A model generated the notes under the pieces. The model made no database searches and was not told the DNA's origin. It saw nothing but the letters and a program-made list of their open reading frames with translations. A DNA stretch of 64,000 nt from Poseidonibacter ostreae. GTDB taxonomy: Bacteria; Campylobacterota; Campylobacteria; Campylobacterales; Arcobacteraceae. Made by a program: the position numbers and the translations under genes. Where the stretch lies: assembly GCF_009208055.1 (NCBI RefSeq), contig NZ_WFKI01000009.1, positions 1 through 64,000 on the forward strand. Direction: 5' to 3'. The first letter of the stretch is position 1. Each line of letters begins with the position of its first letter. Below are positions 25,581 through 34,790 of the stretch, piece after piece.

Positions 25581-25596
25581 TACTTAAGCTTAAGTA
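25581..25596. promoter_or_regulatory. 16-base perfect palindrome upstream of the TRAP operon
   Basis: TACTTAAGCTTAAGTA is its own reverse complement. It lies in the 318-base gap between the heat-shock promoter and the TAXI gene, about 94 bases before the TATAAT at 25690, and is a candidate operator. Apart from the features listed I see nothing else in this gap. Confidence 0.4.
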
Positions 25597-25689
25597 AATT
25601 TTACATTTGCTAAATTTACAAACTTAATTGTAATTAACATATAACTTTTATGAAATTAATAAGCTTTTATTTTATATATCTTTATATGA

Positions 25690-25695
25690 TATAAT
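25690..25695 (+). promoter_or_regulatory. Probable -10 box of the TAXI-TRAP operon
   Basis: TATAAT 31 bases before the ATG at 25726, with the ribosome site AGGAG between them. No good -35 box is visible. Confidence 0.5.
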
Positions 25696-25725
25696 CTATT
25701 TTATATAAGTAAAAAAGGAGAAAGA

Positions 25726-26670
25726 ATGAATAAAATTGTTACAGCAACACTTTTAGGTGCTTTAACTATTCCTGCATTTGCAGCTGAATTTGTAACTATT
25801 GGAACAGGTGGTGTTACAGGAACTTATTATCCAACAGGTGGTGCAATTTGTAGGCTTGTAAATAAGTATAAGAAAGAAACAAAGATAAGATGTTCTGTTG
25901 AATCAACTGGTGGCTCTGTTTATAATATTAATACTATTAAAAATGGTGAATTAGATTTTGGTATTGCGCAATCTGATGTTGTATATCAAGCATCAAATGG
26001 AACTGGTAAATTTGAGGGCAAAACTGTCAAGAAGTTAAAATCAGTAATGGCTATTTATCCTGAACTATTGACATTAGTTACAAGAAAAGATGCAAATATC
26101 AATGGTATTGCAGATGTTAAGGGAAAAAGAATTAACTTAGGAAATCCAGGAAGTGGTAATGAAGCAACTGCTTTAACTTTATTTGATGCAAGTGGAATCA
26201 AAAAAGATGATTTATCTTTTGCAGGTGCTTTAAAAGCTTCTGAAATGCCTGATGCATTAAGAGATAATAAAATTGATGGTTACTTCTATATGGTAGGACA
26301 CCCTACTGCAAATATTAAAGATGCTTCAAACTCTGTTGATGTACAAATCACTCCTTTAAAAGGTGATAATATTGATGCATTAATTAAAAAGTATCCTTAT
26401 TTTGCTAAAGCTGATGTTCCTGCTGGAATGTATAAAGGTAATCCTGATGCAGTTCCTACATTTGGTGTAAAAGCTGTTTTAGTTACTAGTGATGATGTAA
26501 GTGAAAAAGCTGTATATACTACAGTTAAAGCTATCTTAGAAAACTTTGATAAATTCAAAAAACTTCACCCTGCATATAATAATATTACAAAAGAATCTTT
26601 ATTAGATGGACTTTCTGCTCCACTACATGAAGGTGCTAAAAAATACTTCAAAGAAGCAGGATTATTATAA
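25726..26670 (+). CDS. TAXI-family TRAP transporter substrate-binding protein
   Basis: Periplasmic receptor of a tripartite ATP-independent transporter. The signal peptide is 1-19 (MNKIVTATLL...AFA). The mature start EFVTIGTGGVTGTYYPTGGAICRLVNK and the later GKRINLGNPGSGNEATA are characteristic of the TAXI (TRAP-associated extracytoplasmic immunogenic) type. The length of 314 aa is usual. The fused permease follows. Known or suspected TAXI ligands include carboxylates and amino acids such as glutamate; the ligand here cannot be read from sequence. Confidence 0.93.
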   Translation: MNKIVTATLLGALTIPAFAAEFVTIGTGGVTGTYYPTGGAICRLVNKYKKETKIRCSVESTGGSVYNINTIKNGELDFGIAQSDVVYQASNGTGKFEGKTVKKLKSVMAIYPELLTLVTRKDANINGIADVKGKRINLGNPGSGNEATALTLFDASGIKKDDLSFAGALKASEMPDALRDNKIDGYFYMVGHPTANIKDASNSVDVQITPLKGDNIDALIKKYPYFAKADVPAGMYKGNPDAVPTFGVKAVLVTSDDVSEKAVYTTVKAILENFDKFKKLHPAYNNITKESLLDGLSAPLHEGAKKYFKEAGLL

Positions 26671-26688
26671 TCTTTATATCTTCAAAAT

Positions 26689-26753
26689 TTTCAAGAGCTT
26701 CTGCTCTTGAAAGTAATTCTTATACTTCATTTAAATAAATTTAAATGAAGTAT
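26689..26753 (+). repeat. Two tandem hairpins between the TRAP receptor and permease genes
   Basis: First hairpin: arms 26689-26698 and 26703-26712, 4-base loop. Second: exact 15-base arms 26722-26736 and 26739-26753 with a 2-base centre. Neither is followed by a T run, and the permease ribosome site comes 25 bases after. Such intercistronic structures often protect the upstream message so that the receptor is made in excess. Confidence 0.65.
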
Positions 26754-26787
26754 GACAATAATTTACAAAATACTAAAAGGATTTACT

Positions 26788-28911
26788 ATGTCTGTTTATG
26801 AAGAAAAAGCTCATAAGCTTAGTGAATTAGAAAAAGAGCAAGCAAATGAATCAGAAGCAATTGTTAATGAGCTAGAAGGCCAAAGAGTCTTTGGAGCAGA
26901 ACATTATGAATTCTGGTTAATTTCAGTAATAGCACTTTCTTGGTCACTATTTCAATTATATATTGTAGTTGAACCAATTAACTCTACAATCACTAGATCA
27001 ATTCACTTATCATTTGCTATGTTTTTAGCATTTTTGATTTACCCTATGTTTAAAAAAACTTATTTCTTAAAAAAAATAAGATGGTTTGGCTTTACACTTA
27101 CGGCCATTGGAGTTGGTACTGCTTCTTATATCGCAGTATTTTATGAAGAAATATCACAAAGACCTGGAGATTATATTGCCTTAGATATTATCGTTGCTTT
27201 AGTTGGTATTGTTATACTTTTAGAAGCAGGAAGAAGAGTCTTAGGACTTGCACTTAGTATTATTGCAATTGTATTTTTAGCTTATGATTTTTTAGGCCCT
27301 TATATGCCTGAACTTATTATTCATAAGGGTGCAAGTTTAAATAAATTAGCAGGTCATATGTTTTTAACAACTGAAGGAATTTTTGGAGTTCCTTTAGGTG
27401 TATCTGCTGGATTTGTTTTTCTTTTTGTTTTATTTGGTTCACTACTTGATAAAGCAGGAGCTGGTGAATATTTTATAAATCTTGCATTTGCAATGCTTGG
27501 AAAATATAGAGGAGGACCAGCAAAGGCTTCTGTTGTAGCATCTGGATTTACAGGAATTATTTCAGGTTCATCAATTGCAAATACAGTTACAACAGGTACA
27601 TTTACAATTCCATTAATGAAAAAAGCAGGATTTAGACCAGAACAAGCAGGTGCTGTTGAAGTTGCTTCATCAACAAATGGACAGTTAATGCCACCTGTAA
27701 TGGGAGCTGCTGCTTTTATTATTGCTGAATTTTTAGGAATGGCGTATACAGATGTAATTGTTGCAGCCTTTATTCCTGCTTTTGTTTCTTACTTTGCTCT
27801 ATTTTATATTGTTCATTTAGAAGCACTAAAACTAGGTCTTAAAGGAATGAATAAAGAAGATATACCTCCTAAATGGGAAACTTTTATGAGAGGAATTCAT
27901 TATTTAATTCCAATATTCTTCTTAATGTATACATTAATGGTATTAAGAGAATCAGCAGCTAGTGCTGCTTTTAATGCGATTATGTTACTTATGCTTTTAA
28001 TGGTTGTGCAACATCCATTTAGAGCCTTTTTAGCAAAAGAGAAACTAACTAGAGATATTTATCTTAGCGGTTTTGTTGATATTTTAGCAGGAATGATAAG
28101 TGGTGCTAAAAATATGATACCAATTGCTATTGCAACTGCCTTAGCTGGTATTGTAGTTGGATCTATTACTCTTACTGGACTTGGTCAAGTATTATTAGAA
28201 GTAATTGAAACTTTATCAGGTGGAAATATATTTATTATTCTTATTCTTGCAGCTGTTGTTTCATTAATCTTAGGAATGGGATTACCTACGACTGCAAACT
28301 ATATTGTAATGGCTTCATTAACTGCACCAGTAATTTTAATTCTTGCTCAAGATAATGGCTTTTTAATTCCAGCAATTGCTGCGCATTTATTTGTATTTTA
28401 TTTTGGGATTCTAGCAGATGATACCCCACCTGTTGGGCTTGCAGCTTATGCAGCTGCTGGAATTGCAAAAGCAGATCCAATTAAAACAGGTATTCAAGGC
28501 TTTAAATATGATATTAGAACTGCAATTTTGCCGTTTATGTTCTTCTTTAACCCAGAATTATTATTAATTTCAGGAGTTGATGAGTTAAATCCAGCAAACC
28601 CTCAAGGATGGATTTGGATAACTAACCCTGTTGAGATTTTAGTAATCTTTACAACTGCATTTATAGGTATGGTAGCATTCTCTTGTGCAACTCAAGGATA
28701 CTTTATTACAAGAACAAATATCTTTGAAAGATTAATTTTCTTGACTATTGTACCTTTTATGTTTTTACCAAAAATTATAGAATCGTATTTATCTTTACCA
28801 ACACACTATTTATCTTATGCAATAGGATTAGGTATTTTCGCAATGATTTATATTTTTCAAAAAGCAAAAGTAAAAGCAGAAGAAACTTCACCTTCTGAAG
28901 TTAACTTATAA
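26788..28911 (+). CDS. Fused TRAP transporter permease (small + large subunit)
   Basis: Inner-membrane sodium-coupled permease partner of the TAXI protein. The first 180 residues hold about four helices equivalent to the small DctQ-type subunit, and the rest holds the DctM-type large subunit (SGSSIANTVTTGTFTIPLMKK, TNGQLMPPVMGAAAFI, ADDTPPVGLAAYAAAGIAK). Such 4TM-12TM fusions are the rule with TAXI receptors. An earlier in-frame ATG at 26752 falls within a hairpin; ATG 26788 follows AAAAGG and is preferred (707 aa). The stop is directly followed by a strong terminator. Confidence 0.94.
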   Translation: MSVYEEKAHKLSELEKEQANESEAIVNELEGQRVFGAEHYEFWLISVIALSWSLFQLYIVVEPINSTITRSIHLSFAMFLAFLIYPMFKKTYFLKKIRWFGFTLTAIGVGTASYIAVFYEEISQRPGDYIALDIIVALVGIVILLEAGRRVLGLALSIIAIVFLAYDFLGPYMPELIIHKGASLNKLAGHMFLTTEGIFGVPLGVSAGFVFLFVLFGSLLDKAGAGEYFINLAFAMLGKYRGGPAKASVVASGFTGIISGSSIANTVTTGTFTIPLMKKAGFRPEQAGAVEVASSTNGQLMPPVMGAAAFIIAEFLGMAYTDVIVAAFIPAFVSYFALFYIVHLEALKLGLKGMNKEDIPPKWETFMRGIHYLIPIFFLMYTLMVLRESAASAAFNAIMLLMLLMVVQHPFRAFLAKEKLTRDIYLSGFVDILAGMISGAKNMIPIAIATALAGIVVGSITLTGLGQVLLEVIETLSGGNIFIILILAAVVSLILGMGLPTTANYIVMASLTAPVILILAQDNGFLIPAIAAHLFVFYFGILADDTPPVGLAAYAAAGIAKADPIKTGIQGFKYDIRTAILPFMFFFNPELLLISGVDELNPANPQGWIWITNPVEILVIFTTAFIGMVAFSCATQGYFITRTNIFERLIFLTIVPFMFLPKIIESYLSLPTHYLSYAIGLGIFAMIYIFQKAKVKAEETSPSEVNL

Positions 28912-28945
28912 AAAAAGGGGAAAGAATTACTCTTTCCCCTTTTTT
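28911..28945. terminator. Strong bidirectional terminator between convergent operons
   Basis: GGGGAAAGA (28917-28925) and TCTTTCCCC (28931-28939) pair with a 5-base loop; A6 precedes and T6 follows, so the structure is a classic intrinsic terminator read from either side. It serves the TRAP operon on + and the nine-gene run ending at 28970 on -. Confidence 0.93.
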
Positions 28946-28969
28946 ATATCAATAGTTTTTATTTATCTC

Positions 28970-29689
28970 TTACTTTATAAAAGGTTTTTCGATTATATAT
29001 CCATAACCCTTATGTGAAACAATAAAATCATCATCAATAACTTTATCTTTTAATCTTTTCATTACTGTTCTAAAAGCAGAATCATTTGTTTCAATATCAT
29101 TCCAAACTGCTTCTTTAAACTTCTCTACTGAGATAACTTCTCCAATAGATTTAATTAATACTTGTAAAATATCTAACTCTTTTTTTGAAAGTTTTACAAT
29201 AGATTCATGGTTGTAAAGCTTATCATTTGATAAATCGTATGTATATGTTTTATTTAAAGTTACTAAATTTGTGTTTATATTAGCCTCTTTTTTATCTTCT
29301 AAAACTTCTTCTTTTGCTTTTTTTAGCATTTCCATCATATTATCAATATTTAATGGTTTTAGAAAATATCCTAAAACACGTAAATTAATTAATTTTAATA
29401 AATCTTCTTCATTTTTATGCGCACTTACAATTATAAATCTTTGATTAGGAATTACTTCTCTGATTAAATCAATCATTCCCATACCATCAACATTTGGCAT
29501 TTTTAAGTCAGTTAGAACTAAGTCAAAAGTTTTATCATTTTCAATATTTTCTTTTAATATTGAAAATCCTTCTTCTCCATCACAAGCCAAAACTACTTCA
29601 TCAAAAATAGTATTTAAATAAAAAGCAAGAGTTTTTCTTGCTACATCCTCATCTTCAACTAAAAGTACTCTTGTTGTCATATTACTCAT
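28970..29689 (-). CDS. OmpR-type response regulator, partner of the adjacent PAS kinase
   Basis: Receiver domain with VLLVEDEDVARKT, the phospho-acceptor Asp in LVLTDLKMPNVDGMG and the Lys in FLKPLNI, followed by a winged-helix effector domain (about 150-239, ending SHKGYGYIIEKP). It has 239 aa. It lies 47 bases downstream of the sensor kinase on the same strand and is the last gene before the shared terminator. Targets are unknown. Confidence 0.92.
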   Translation of the reverse strand: MSNMTTRVLLVEDEDVARKTLAFYLNTIFDEVVLACDGEEGFSILKENIENDKTFDLVLTDLKMPNVDGMGMIDLIREVIPNQRFIIVSAHKNEEDLLKLINLRVLGYFLKPLNIDNMMEMLKKAKEEVLEDKKEANINTNLVTLNKTYTYDLSNDKLYNHESIVKLSKKELDILQVLIKSIGEVISVEKFKEAVWNDIETNDSAFRTVMKRLKDKVIDDDFIVSHKGYGYIIEKPFIK

Positions 29690-29736
29690 TTTTCTTCTTC
29701 CATTTTGTTATTGTATTGATTATATCAAAACTTAAA

Positions 29737-32274
29737 TTAACACTTTAATTTGATAATAAATTCAACTCCATCCTCTTTATTAAAAGCCTCAATTGTTCCT
29801 TGCATATTCTTTTCAATAATAGTTTTTGACATATAAAGGCCAATACCTGTACCTTGATTTTCAAACTTTGTTGTGAAGTAAGGTTCAAACATTTTTTCTA
29901 AGACACTCTGTTTTGCATTTCCACAATTATTTGATATTGAAATAATAATATGTTCTTCATCTTTTGAAACATTTATTAAAACTTTTGCTTTAAATTTTTC
30001 TTTTTTATCTTTTATTAGTTTTGCATCACTTGCATTATTTAAAATATTTACAATTACTTGCTCAAATTCATTTTCATAACTATCTATTTTTATATCAATA
30101 CCTTTTATTTCTAAAGCTATATTATTTCTTTCAAATAGTGAGTTAATAATTTTAGAACTCTTAGTAATTGAGTCTTTAATATCAAATACTTTTTTATCTT
30201 TTGTTGGCTGGTAAAAATTTCTAAAATCATCTATTGTTTGTGACATATAATCAATTTGGATTTTTGCACTTTTTATAGAATCATTTAACTCTTCTTTTGA
30301 AAAGTTCTCAAAATTATCTCTAATAAAATATAGTAATAAATTGATATTATTTAAAGGTTGTCTCCATTGATGAGAAATATTTCCTAGCATTTCACCCATT
30401 GATGCTAGTTTGTTTTGTTGAACTAAAAGTCTATCTTTTTTAATATTTTTATCAACCTCTATTTCAACTTTTTGTTTTAGCTCTTCTTCATTTAATTTCA
30501 TTTTTGTAATATCATTTAAATAACCGTATAAACTTATTACTTTACCATGGTCATCTTTGATTAGAATTGTACGATTATAAACCCATTTTATATTGTTTGA
30601 ACTATCTATTATTCTATGGATATTAGTAAAAGAAGTAACATCATCTTTTATTGCTTTTTGTATTACTTCTTGTAATTTTGAAATATCATCTTTATGAACT
30701 AATTTAAAATACTCTATATTTCCATTTAAAAAATCATTTGCTTTATACCCATAGGTACTAATACTATTTGAGACAAACTTTACAGTTAACTTTTCATCAT
30801 TAAGCCATCTAAAAACTACAATTCTTCCAAAGTCTGTTAATAGTTCCACATTACGAAGCTCTTTTGTAAGTTTCATCCTACTATCTATATCCATTGACAT
30901 CATTAGCATTCTATTTGAGTTATCTTTTTTAAAAGCTTTTCCTCTTACTAATATCCATTTATATTGATTAGATTTTGCTTTTAATCTATATTCACAAGTA
31001 AAATTATCTGTTTTAGATTTTACATGAGCTTCAAACTTCTTCAGTACTTTTTCTTTGTCATCTTTGTGAATTAAAGCAAGCCACTGTTCAAAGTTTTGAA
31101 CATCATCTCTTTTATAACCAAACATATCAAGCCATTTGTTAGAGAAAAAGATTTCATTTGTATCAAGATTAATATCCCATAAACCATCATTTGAAGCAAT
31201 AATTGCTAATTCATATCTATCTTTCCATTTTTTATATAAAATACTTTTCGTTTCTATTCTCTTGTTATACCTATTAAAAATCGTATTAATAAATCTTGCA
31301 AAAAGATTAGATGTTGTAATTAATAAAAGAGCAACAAAGATAATTGTTAATAAACTCATAATTATCTTGTATTCATAATCACCTTTTATTTTTCGTATTT
31401 CATCTTCTAGAAAAGTCTCTTTTACAAATATTTCATATTGATATTTTTGAAAAGTATAAGCCAAACTTTTTTCTTTTATTGATTTAAAATCATCAATTTT
31501 ATTTATACTAAGCTCTTTTCCTTTTCCATAATAATTAAAAACAGTTTGTTTATTTTTATCATAAAAACAAAAGTATGCATTATTAATATTTTTACTTTTT
31601 GCAATTATCGTATCATATATAACTTTTTTTGTTAAAAGATTCATATCATCAACTTTTGAAAAAGCTCCTAAAAATAGCTCTTTTTCTTTTACATATTTAA
31701 AGTAACTTAATTGGATATTTTGCTTTTTATTATCAATCCAATACATAAGGTTATTATCTCCCATATATTGAATATTATTTAACATATGTTTTCTAAACTT
31801 ATTTGTGTTAATTTTTGAATTTGTAAGTCTTGCAAGATTTTCTACTAAAGCTCTTCCATGTAAAACATCATAATTTTTAGTATCAAAAAGCAAAAACTTA
31901 ATATCTTTTTCTTTTTCAATACTTGTTATATACTCTTCAAGCTTTTCTAAATGAAGTTTTTTATGTTCAAATTTTGATGATTTTATATATCCATTTAACT
32001 CATAAACATTATTACTTAGTTCAATCTCAATATCATCAAAGTTTGCACTTGTATTGTATTTGATATTACTAATATAGTTTTTTAGTTCTTCTTTTTTATA
32101 AAAAGTTTCACTTTGAACTAAAAGTTTTGTTTTGTTTTTTTCTTGATAACTAAAAAATAAAAATGTAACTAAAGAAGAGATAAAAGCTAGAAATATTACA
32201 AAAATCAAAGGAGTATATACTATTTGATTTTGAATATCTGAAAGTGTATAAAACTTTTTCTTTTTTAAAAACAT
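29737..32274 (-). CDS. Large membrane sensor histidine kinase with two PAS domains
   Basis: 845 residues: TM helix about 17-39, a periplasmic sensor of some 260 residues that looks Cache-like, TM helix about 306-328, a PAS-PAC module (about 350-470, with EIFFSNKWLDMFGYK), a second PAS-PAC (about 480-600), and a kinase core. The H box is ISHQWRQPLNNI, the HWRQPL-type common in this lineage; the N box (VNILNNASDAKL) and G boxes (NQGTGIGLYMSKTIIE) are intact. The start comes one base after the truA stop, with a poor ribosome site, implying coupling. The signal is unknown. Confidence 0.9.
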   Translation of the reverse strand: MFLKKKKFYTLSDIQNQIVYTPLIFVIFLAFISSLVTFLFFSYQEKNKTKLLVQSETFYKKEELKNYISNIKYNTSANFDDIEIELSNNVYELNGYIKSSKFEHKKLHLEKLEEYITSIEKEKDIKFLLFDTKNYDVLHGRALVENLARLTNSKINTNKFRKHMLNNIQYMGDNNLMYWIDNKKQNIQLSYFKYVKEKELFLGAFSKVDDMNLLTKKVIYDTIIAKSKNINNAYFCFYDKNKQTVFNYYGKGKELSINKIDDFKSIKEKSLAYTFQKYQYEIFVKETFLEDEIRKIKGDYEYKIIMSLLTIIFVALLLITTSNLFARFINTIFNRYNKRIETKSILYKKWKDRYELAIIASNDGLWDINLDTNEIFFSNKWLDMFGYKRDDVQNFEQWLALIHKDDKEKVLKKFEAHVKSKTDNFTCEYRLKAKSNQYKWILVRGKAFKKDNSNRMLMMSMDIDSRMKLTKELRNVELLTDFGRIVVFRWLNDEKLTVKFVSNSISTYGYKANDFLNGNIEYFKLVHKDDISKLQEVIQKAIKDDVTSFTNIHRIIDSSNNIKWVYNRTILIKDDHGKVISLYGYLNDITKMKLNEEELKQKVEIEVDKNIKKDRLLVQQNKLASMGEMLGNISHQWRQPLNNINLLLYFIRDNFENFSKEELNDSIKSAKIQIDYMSQTIDDFRNFYQPTKDKKVFDIKDSITKSSKIINSLFERNNIALEIKGIDIKIDSYENEFEQVIVNILNNASDAKLIKDKKEKFKAKVLINVSKDEEHIIISISNNCGNAKQSVLEKMFEPYFTTKFENQGTGIGLYMSKTIIEKNMQGTIEAFNKEDGVEFIIKLKC

Positions 32275-32275
32275 T

Positions 32276-32998
32276 TTAATATATCACTTTGGCTAAATAT
32301 AAACCATTTGCTAAAGCAGGAAGCCTATGGATATTTTTTTCTTTTCTTAGTTGTGTTTTTAAATCCTCTATACTTAATTTTCCTTCAGAAATTTTAAGTA
32401 AAAAACCAACCATTAATCTTATTTGAGACCTTAAATATGAATTTGCAGTAAATTTAAATATATAAATATCTTTATATTTATAAAACTTAGTATCATACAC
32501 TTCTCTAATAGTTATATCTTTATCACTACCTTGTTTATGAAAGTACTCAAAATCATGAACTCCAATAAACTCTTTTATCGCTTCTTTTATTTTCTTTTCA
32601 TCTATATTTCTAACTTGTGTTATAAAATTATTGTTAAAGGCTGTGATATTTTTTGTAGTTACAAGATATCTATAAACTCTTTTCTTTGCATGAAATCTTG
32701 AGTGAAAATCATCTGCAACTTTTTTAATATGATGTATACGAATTGAAGATGGAAGTTGTTGATTTAAAGTAGCTTTTAACTTTGCAAAATCTGTCCAGAA
32801 ATCAGGAATAATACAATTAAAAACTTGACCAGTTGCATGAACATCTTTATCAGTTCTACCACTTAAAATGATTTTTGTTTCAATATTTATTCTTTTAAAA
32901 GCTTTTAAAAGTTTGTCTTCTACAGTTTGATTATTTGGCTGTTTTTGTGAGCCTTTATATAAAGAACCATCATAAGAAATAAGAAATTTTAAGTTCAT
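32276..32998 (-). CDS. truA: tRNA pseudouridine synthase A
   Basis: Makes pseudouridine at positions 38-40 of the tRNA anticodon stem. The catalytic aspartate is in LSGRTDKDVHATGQVFN, and the family motifs YDGSLYKGSQKQ and FHSRFHAKKRVYRY are present. A longer frame extends to 33061 inside the preceding gene, but ATG 32998 follows a ribosome site (AGGAG) and gives the normal N-terminus MNLKFLISYDGS (240 aa). Confidence 0.95.
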   Translation of the reverse strand: MNLKFLISYDGSLYKGSQKQPNNQTVEDKLLKAFKRINIETKIILSGRTDKDVHATGQVFNCIIPDFWTDFAKLKATLNQQLPSSIRIHHIKKVADDFHSRFHAKKRVYRYLVTTKNITAFNNNFITQVRNIDEKKIKEAIKEFIGVHDFEYFHKQGSDKDITIREVYDTKFYKYKDIYIFKFTANSYLRSQIRLMVGFLLKISEGKLSIEDLKTQLRKEKNIHRLPALANGLYLAKVIY

Positions 32999-33006
32999 AA
33001 AATCTC

Positions 33007-34023
33007 CTAATACTCTTTTTGAACAGTTTTTGTATATAAAAAGTAAGTAGCTCCAAGCCAAATAGTAGGTATTAAATATAAAGCATGTAAAAGAATTGAA
33101 TCTCCAATTGCTTTAATTAAAACATAGTATAAAACAACAGCTACAAGAGAATAAGAAACTGCTCTATTTTTTTCATATCTTGGATTGAAATATCCAAATG
33201 TAATCACTAAAAAAAGTGATAAAACAGGGAATAGAGATGTTAAAACAAAAAAGCTTAAATCATCAATATCAATATTTCTTTTTAATCTATCTTTCCAATA
33301 TTCATATGTAGTTGTAAATCTTTCAATTTTACTACCTGCTATGGAATCATTAATATACATTGATTTAAAATCAATCTGATTTACTTCAGACTCATCTATA
33401 TAAAAAGCTTTCCCCTCATTTAGTTTAAAACTAAGATCACCTTTATCATTACTCAAAACTGCTGTTTTACTTAAGATAAATTGGTCTTTTCCATCTTTTG
33501 TTTTAAATAGTTTTACTTCATCATAAACTTTATCTTCTTTACTTTTTATATAAATCAACCAATCCCCGAACTTTTGTCCAAATTCACTAGCTTTTATATT
33601 AAAGTTTGCCTCTTTTGTTTTTGCTTCTAAAAACTGTTTAGTTAAAAACTTTGTTTTAGGAATTAAACCAACTGATACAACTAATAATGAAGCAGATAAC
33701 ACAAGAGTTAAGGGTAGAAAAATCTTTAAAATCTTAACTGGATTTAAACCAAAAGAAGTGATAACCGTAAGTTCATACTCGCTTGAAAGTTTTGAAAGTG
33801 TTATTACAAGGGAAATAAAAAAAGAAATAGGCATAGTATAAAATAAAATTTGAGGAATTACATAAGCATATAATGTAAATAATTCTAAAAAGTTAATTGT
33901 GATAATAGATGTTAAAGAAGCAATTTTTACTAAAAAAACTATAGACGTAATAAAATATAAGCCTAAGAATATTGGGAAAAATGTAATTGCTAATTGTGAA
34001 TATAAATATTGTTTTAATTTCAA
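33007..34023 (-). CDS. LptF/LptG-family LPS export permease
   Basis: Inner-membrane half of the LptBFG transporter that extracts lipopolysaccharide for export. The 338-residue protein has an N-terminal block of three helices (about 10-125), a periplasmic beta-rich region (130-250) and three C-terminal helices (255-330), the YjgP/YjgQ arrangement. I cannot say with certainty whether it is the F or the G subunit; no second copy is in the window. Its ATG overlaps the pilD stop by four bases, and truA follows nine bases later. Confidence 0.88.
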   Translation of the reverse strand: MKLKQYLYSQLAITFFPIFLGLYFITSIVFLVKIASLTSIITINFLELFTLYAYVIPQILFYTMPISFFISLVITLSKLSSEYELTVITSFGLNPVKILKIFLPLTLVLSASLLVVSVGLIPKTKFLTKQFLEAKTKEANFNIKASEFGQKFGDWLIYIKSKEDKVYDEVKLFKTKDGKDQFILSKTAVLSNDKGDLSFKLNEGKAFYIDESEVNQIDFKSMYINDSIAGSKIERFTTTYEYWKDRLKRNIDIDDLSFFVLTSLFPVLSLFLVITFGYFNPRYEKNRAVSYSLVAVVLYYVLIKAIGDSILLHALYLIPTIWLGATYFLYTKTVQKEY

Positions 34024-34790
34024 AAAAGTACCTTTAAAATATTTTCTAAATCAAAAAAATAAACACTTAACATTCCTAGTATTAAATAAGGTATAAAAGG
34101 TGTTTGAATATCTTTTTTTACAAGATTAGAATAAATTGATGGTATTATAGCAAAAATTGCTGCTAAAAATATAGCTACAAGTGCACCTTTTATTCCTAAA
34201 ATCACTGCAATCATTGCAATAATTGGAATATCCCCCTCTCCTAATGCTTCTTGATTTTTCAAATCTTCATCTTTTAGTAATCTTGCTTTTATATTTTGAA
34301 TATAAAAAGTTATTATAAAATTTAGTAATACAAAGGCTCCAGAGAATAAAAAAGCATTTTTAAATGCTTCAAGTAAAGAAAATGAAGTAGCAAAAAAAGA
34401 TAAAACTAATACAATTAAAAGTAAATAATCAGGAACAGCTTTATATTTAAAATCTATAAAAGAAAGAGTAATACAAACATAAAACAATAAACTCATATAT
34501 AAAAACTCTGAACTAAGACCTAGTTTTATAAAAAGAGCAAGTGTTAAACTAGCACTTAATAATTCAACAATAAAATATTGAAAGGAGATTTTTGTTTTAC
34601 AATAAGCACACTTTGCTCTTAGAAATAGAAAAGAAAAAAGAGGAATATTATAATACCAAGCAATTATATGATTGCAAGATGGACAGGAACTTCTAGGAGT
34701 CACAACAGATTTATTTAAAGGAAGACGTAAAATTAAAACATTTAAAAAAGAGCCAATAACTGCACCAAAGATGAAGCTAAATACCTCCAA
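34020..34790 (-). CDS. pilD: Prepilin peptidase (type IV leader peptidase)
   Basis: Cleaves and methylates type IV prepilin-like proteins at the inner membrane. GSFLNVLILRLP is the N-terminal family motif; two CxxC pairs (CPSC, CAYC) bind zinc; the two catalytic aspartates are in SFIDFKYKAVPDY and EALGEGDIPI. The frame opens at a GTG at 34817 without a ribosome site. TTG at 34790 gives LEVFSFIFGAVIGSF, aligning with usual N-termini, so I prefer it, with modest confidence. It overlaps the end of uppS. No pilin gene is seen here. Confidence 0.9.
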   Translation of the reverse strand: MEVFSFIFGAVIGSFLNVLILRLPLNKSVVTPRSSCPSCNHIIAWYYNIPLFSFLFLRAKCAYCKTKISFQYFIVELLSASLTLALFIKLGLSSEFLYMSLLFYVCITLSFIDFKYKAVPDYLLLIVLVLSFFATSFSLLEAFKNAFLFSGAFVLLNFIITFYIQNIKARLLKDEDLKNQEALGEGDIPIIAMIAVILGIKGALVAIFLAAIFAIIPSIYSNLVKKDIQTPFIPYLILGMLSVYFFDLENILKVLF

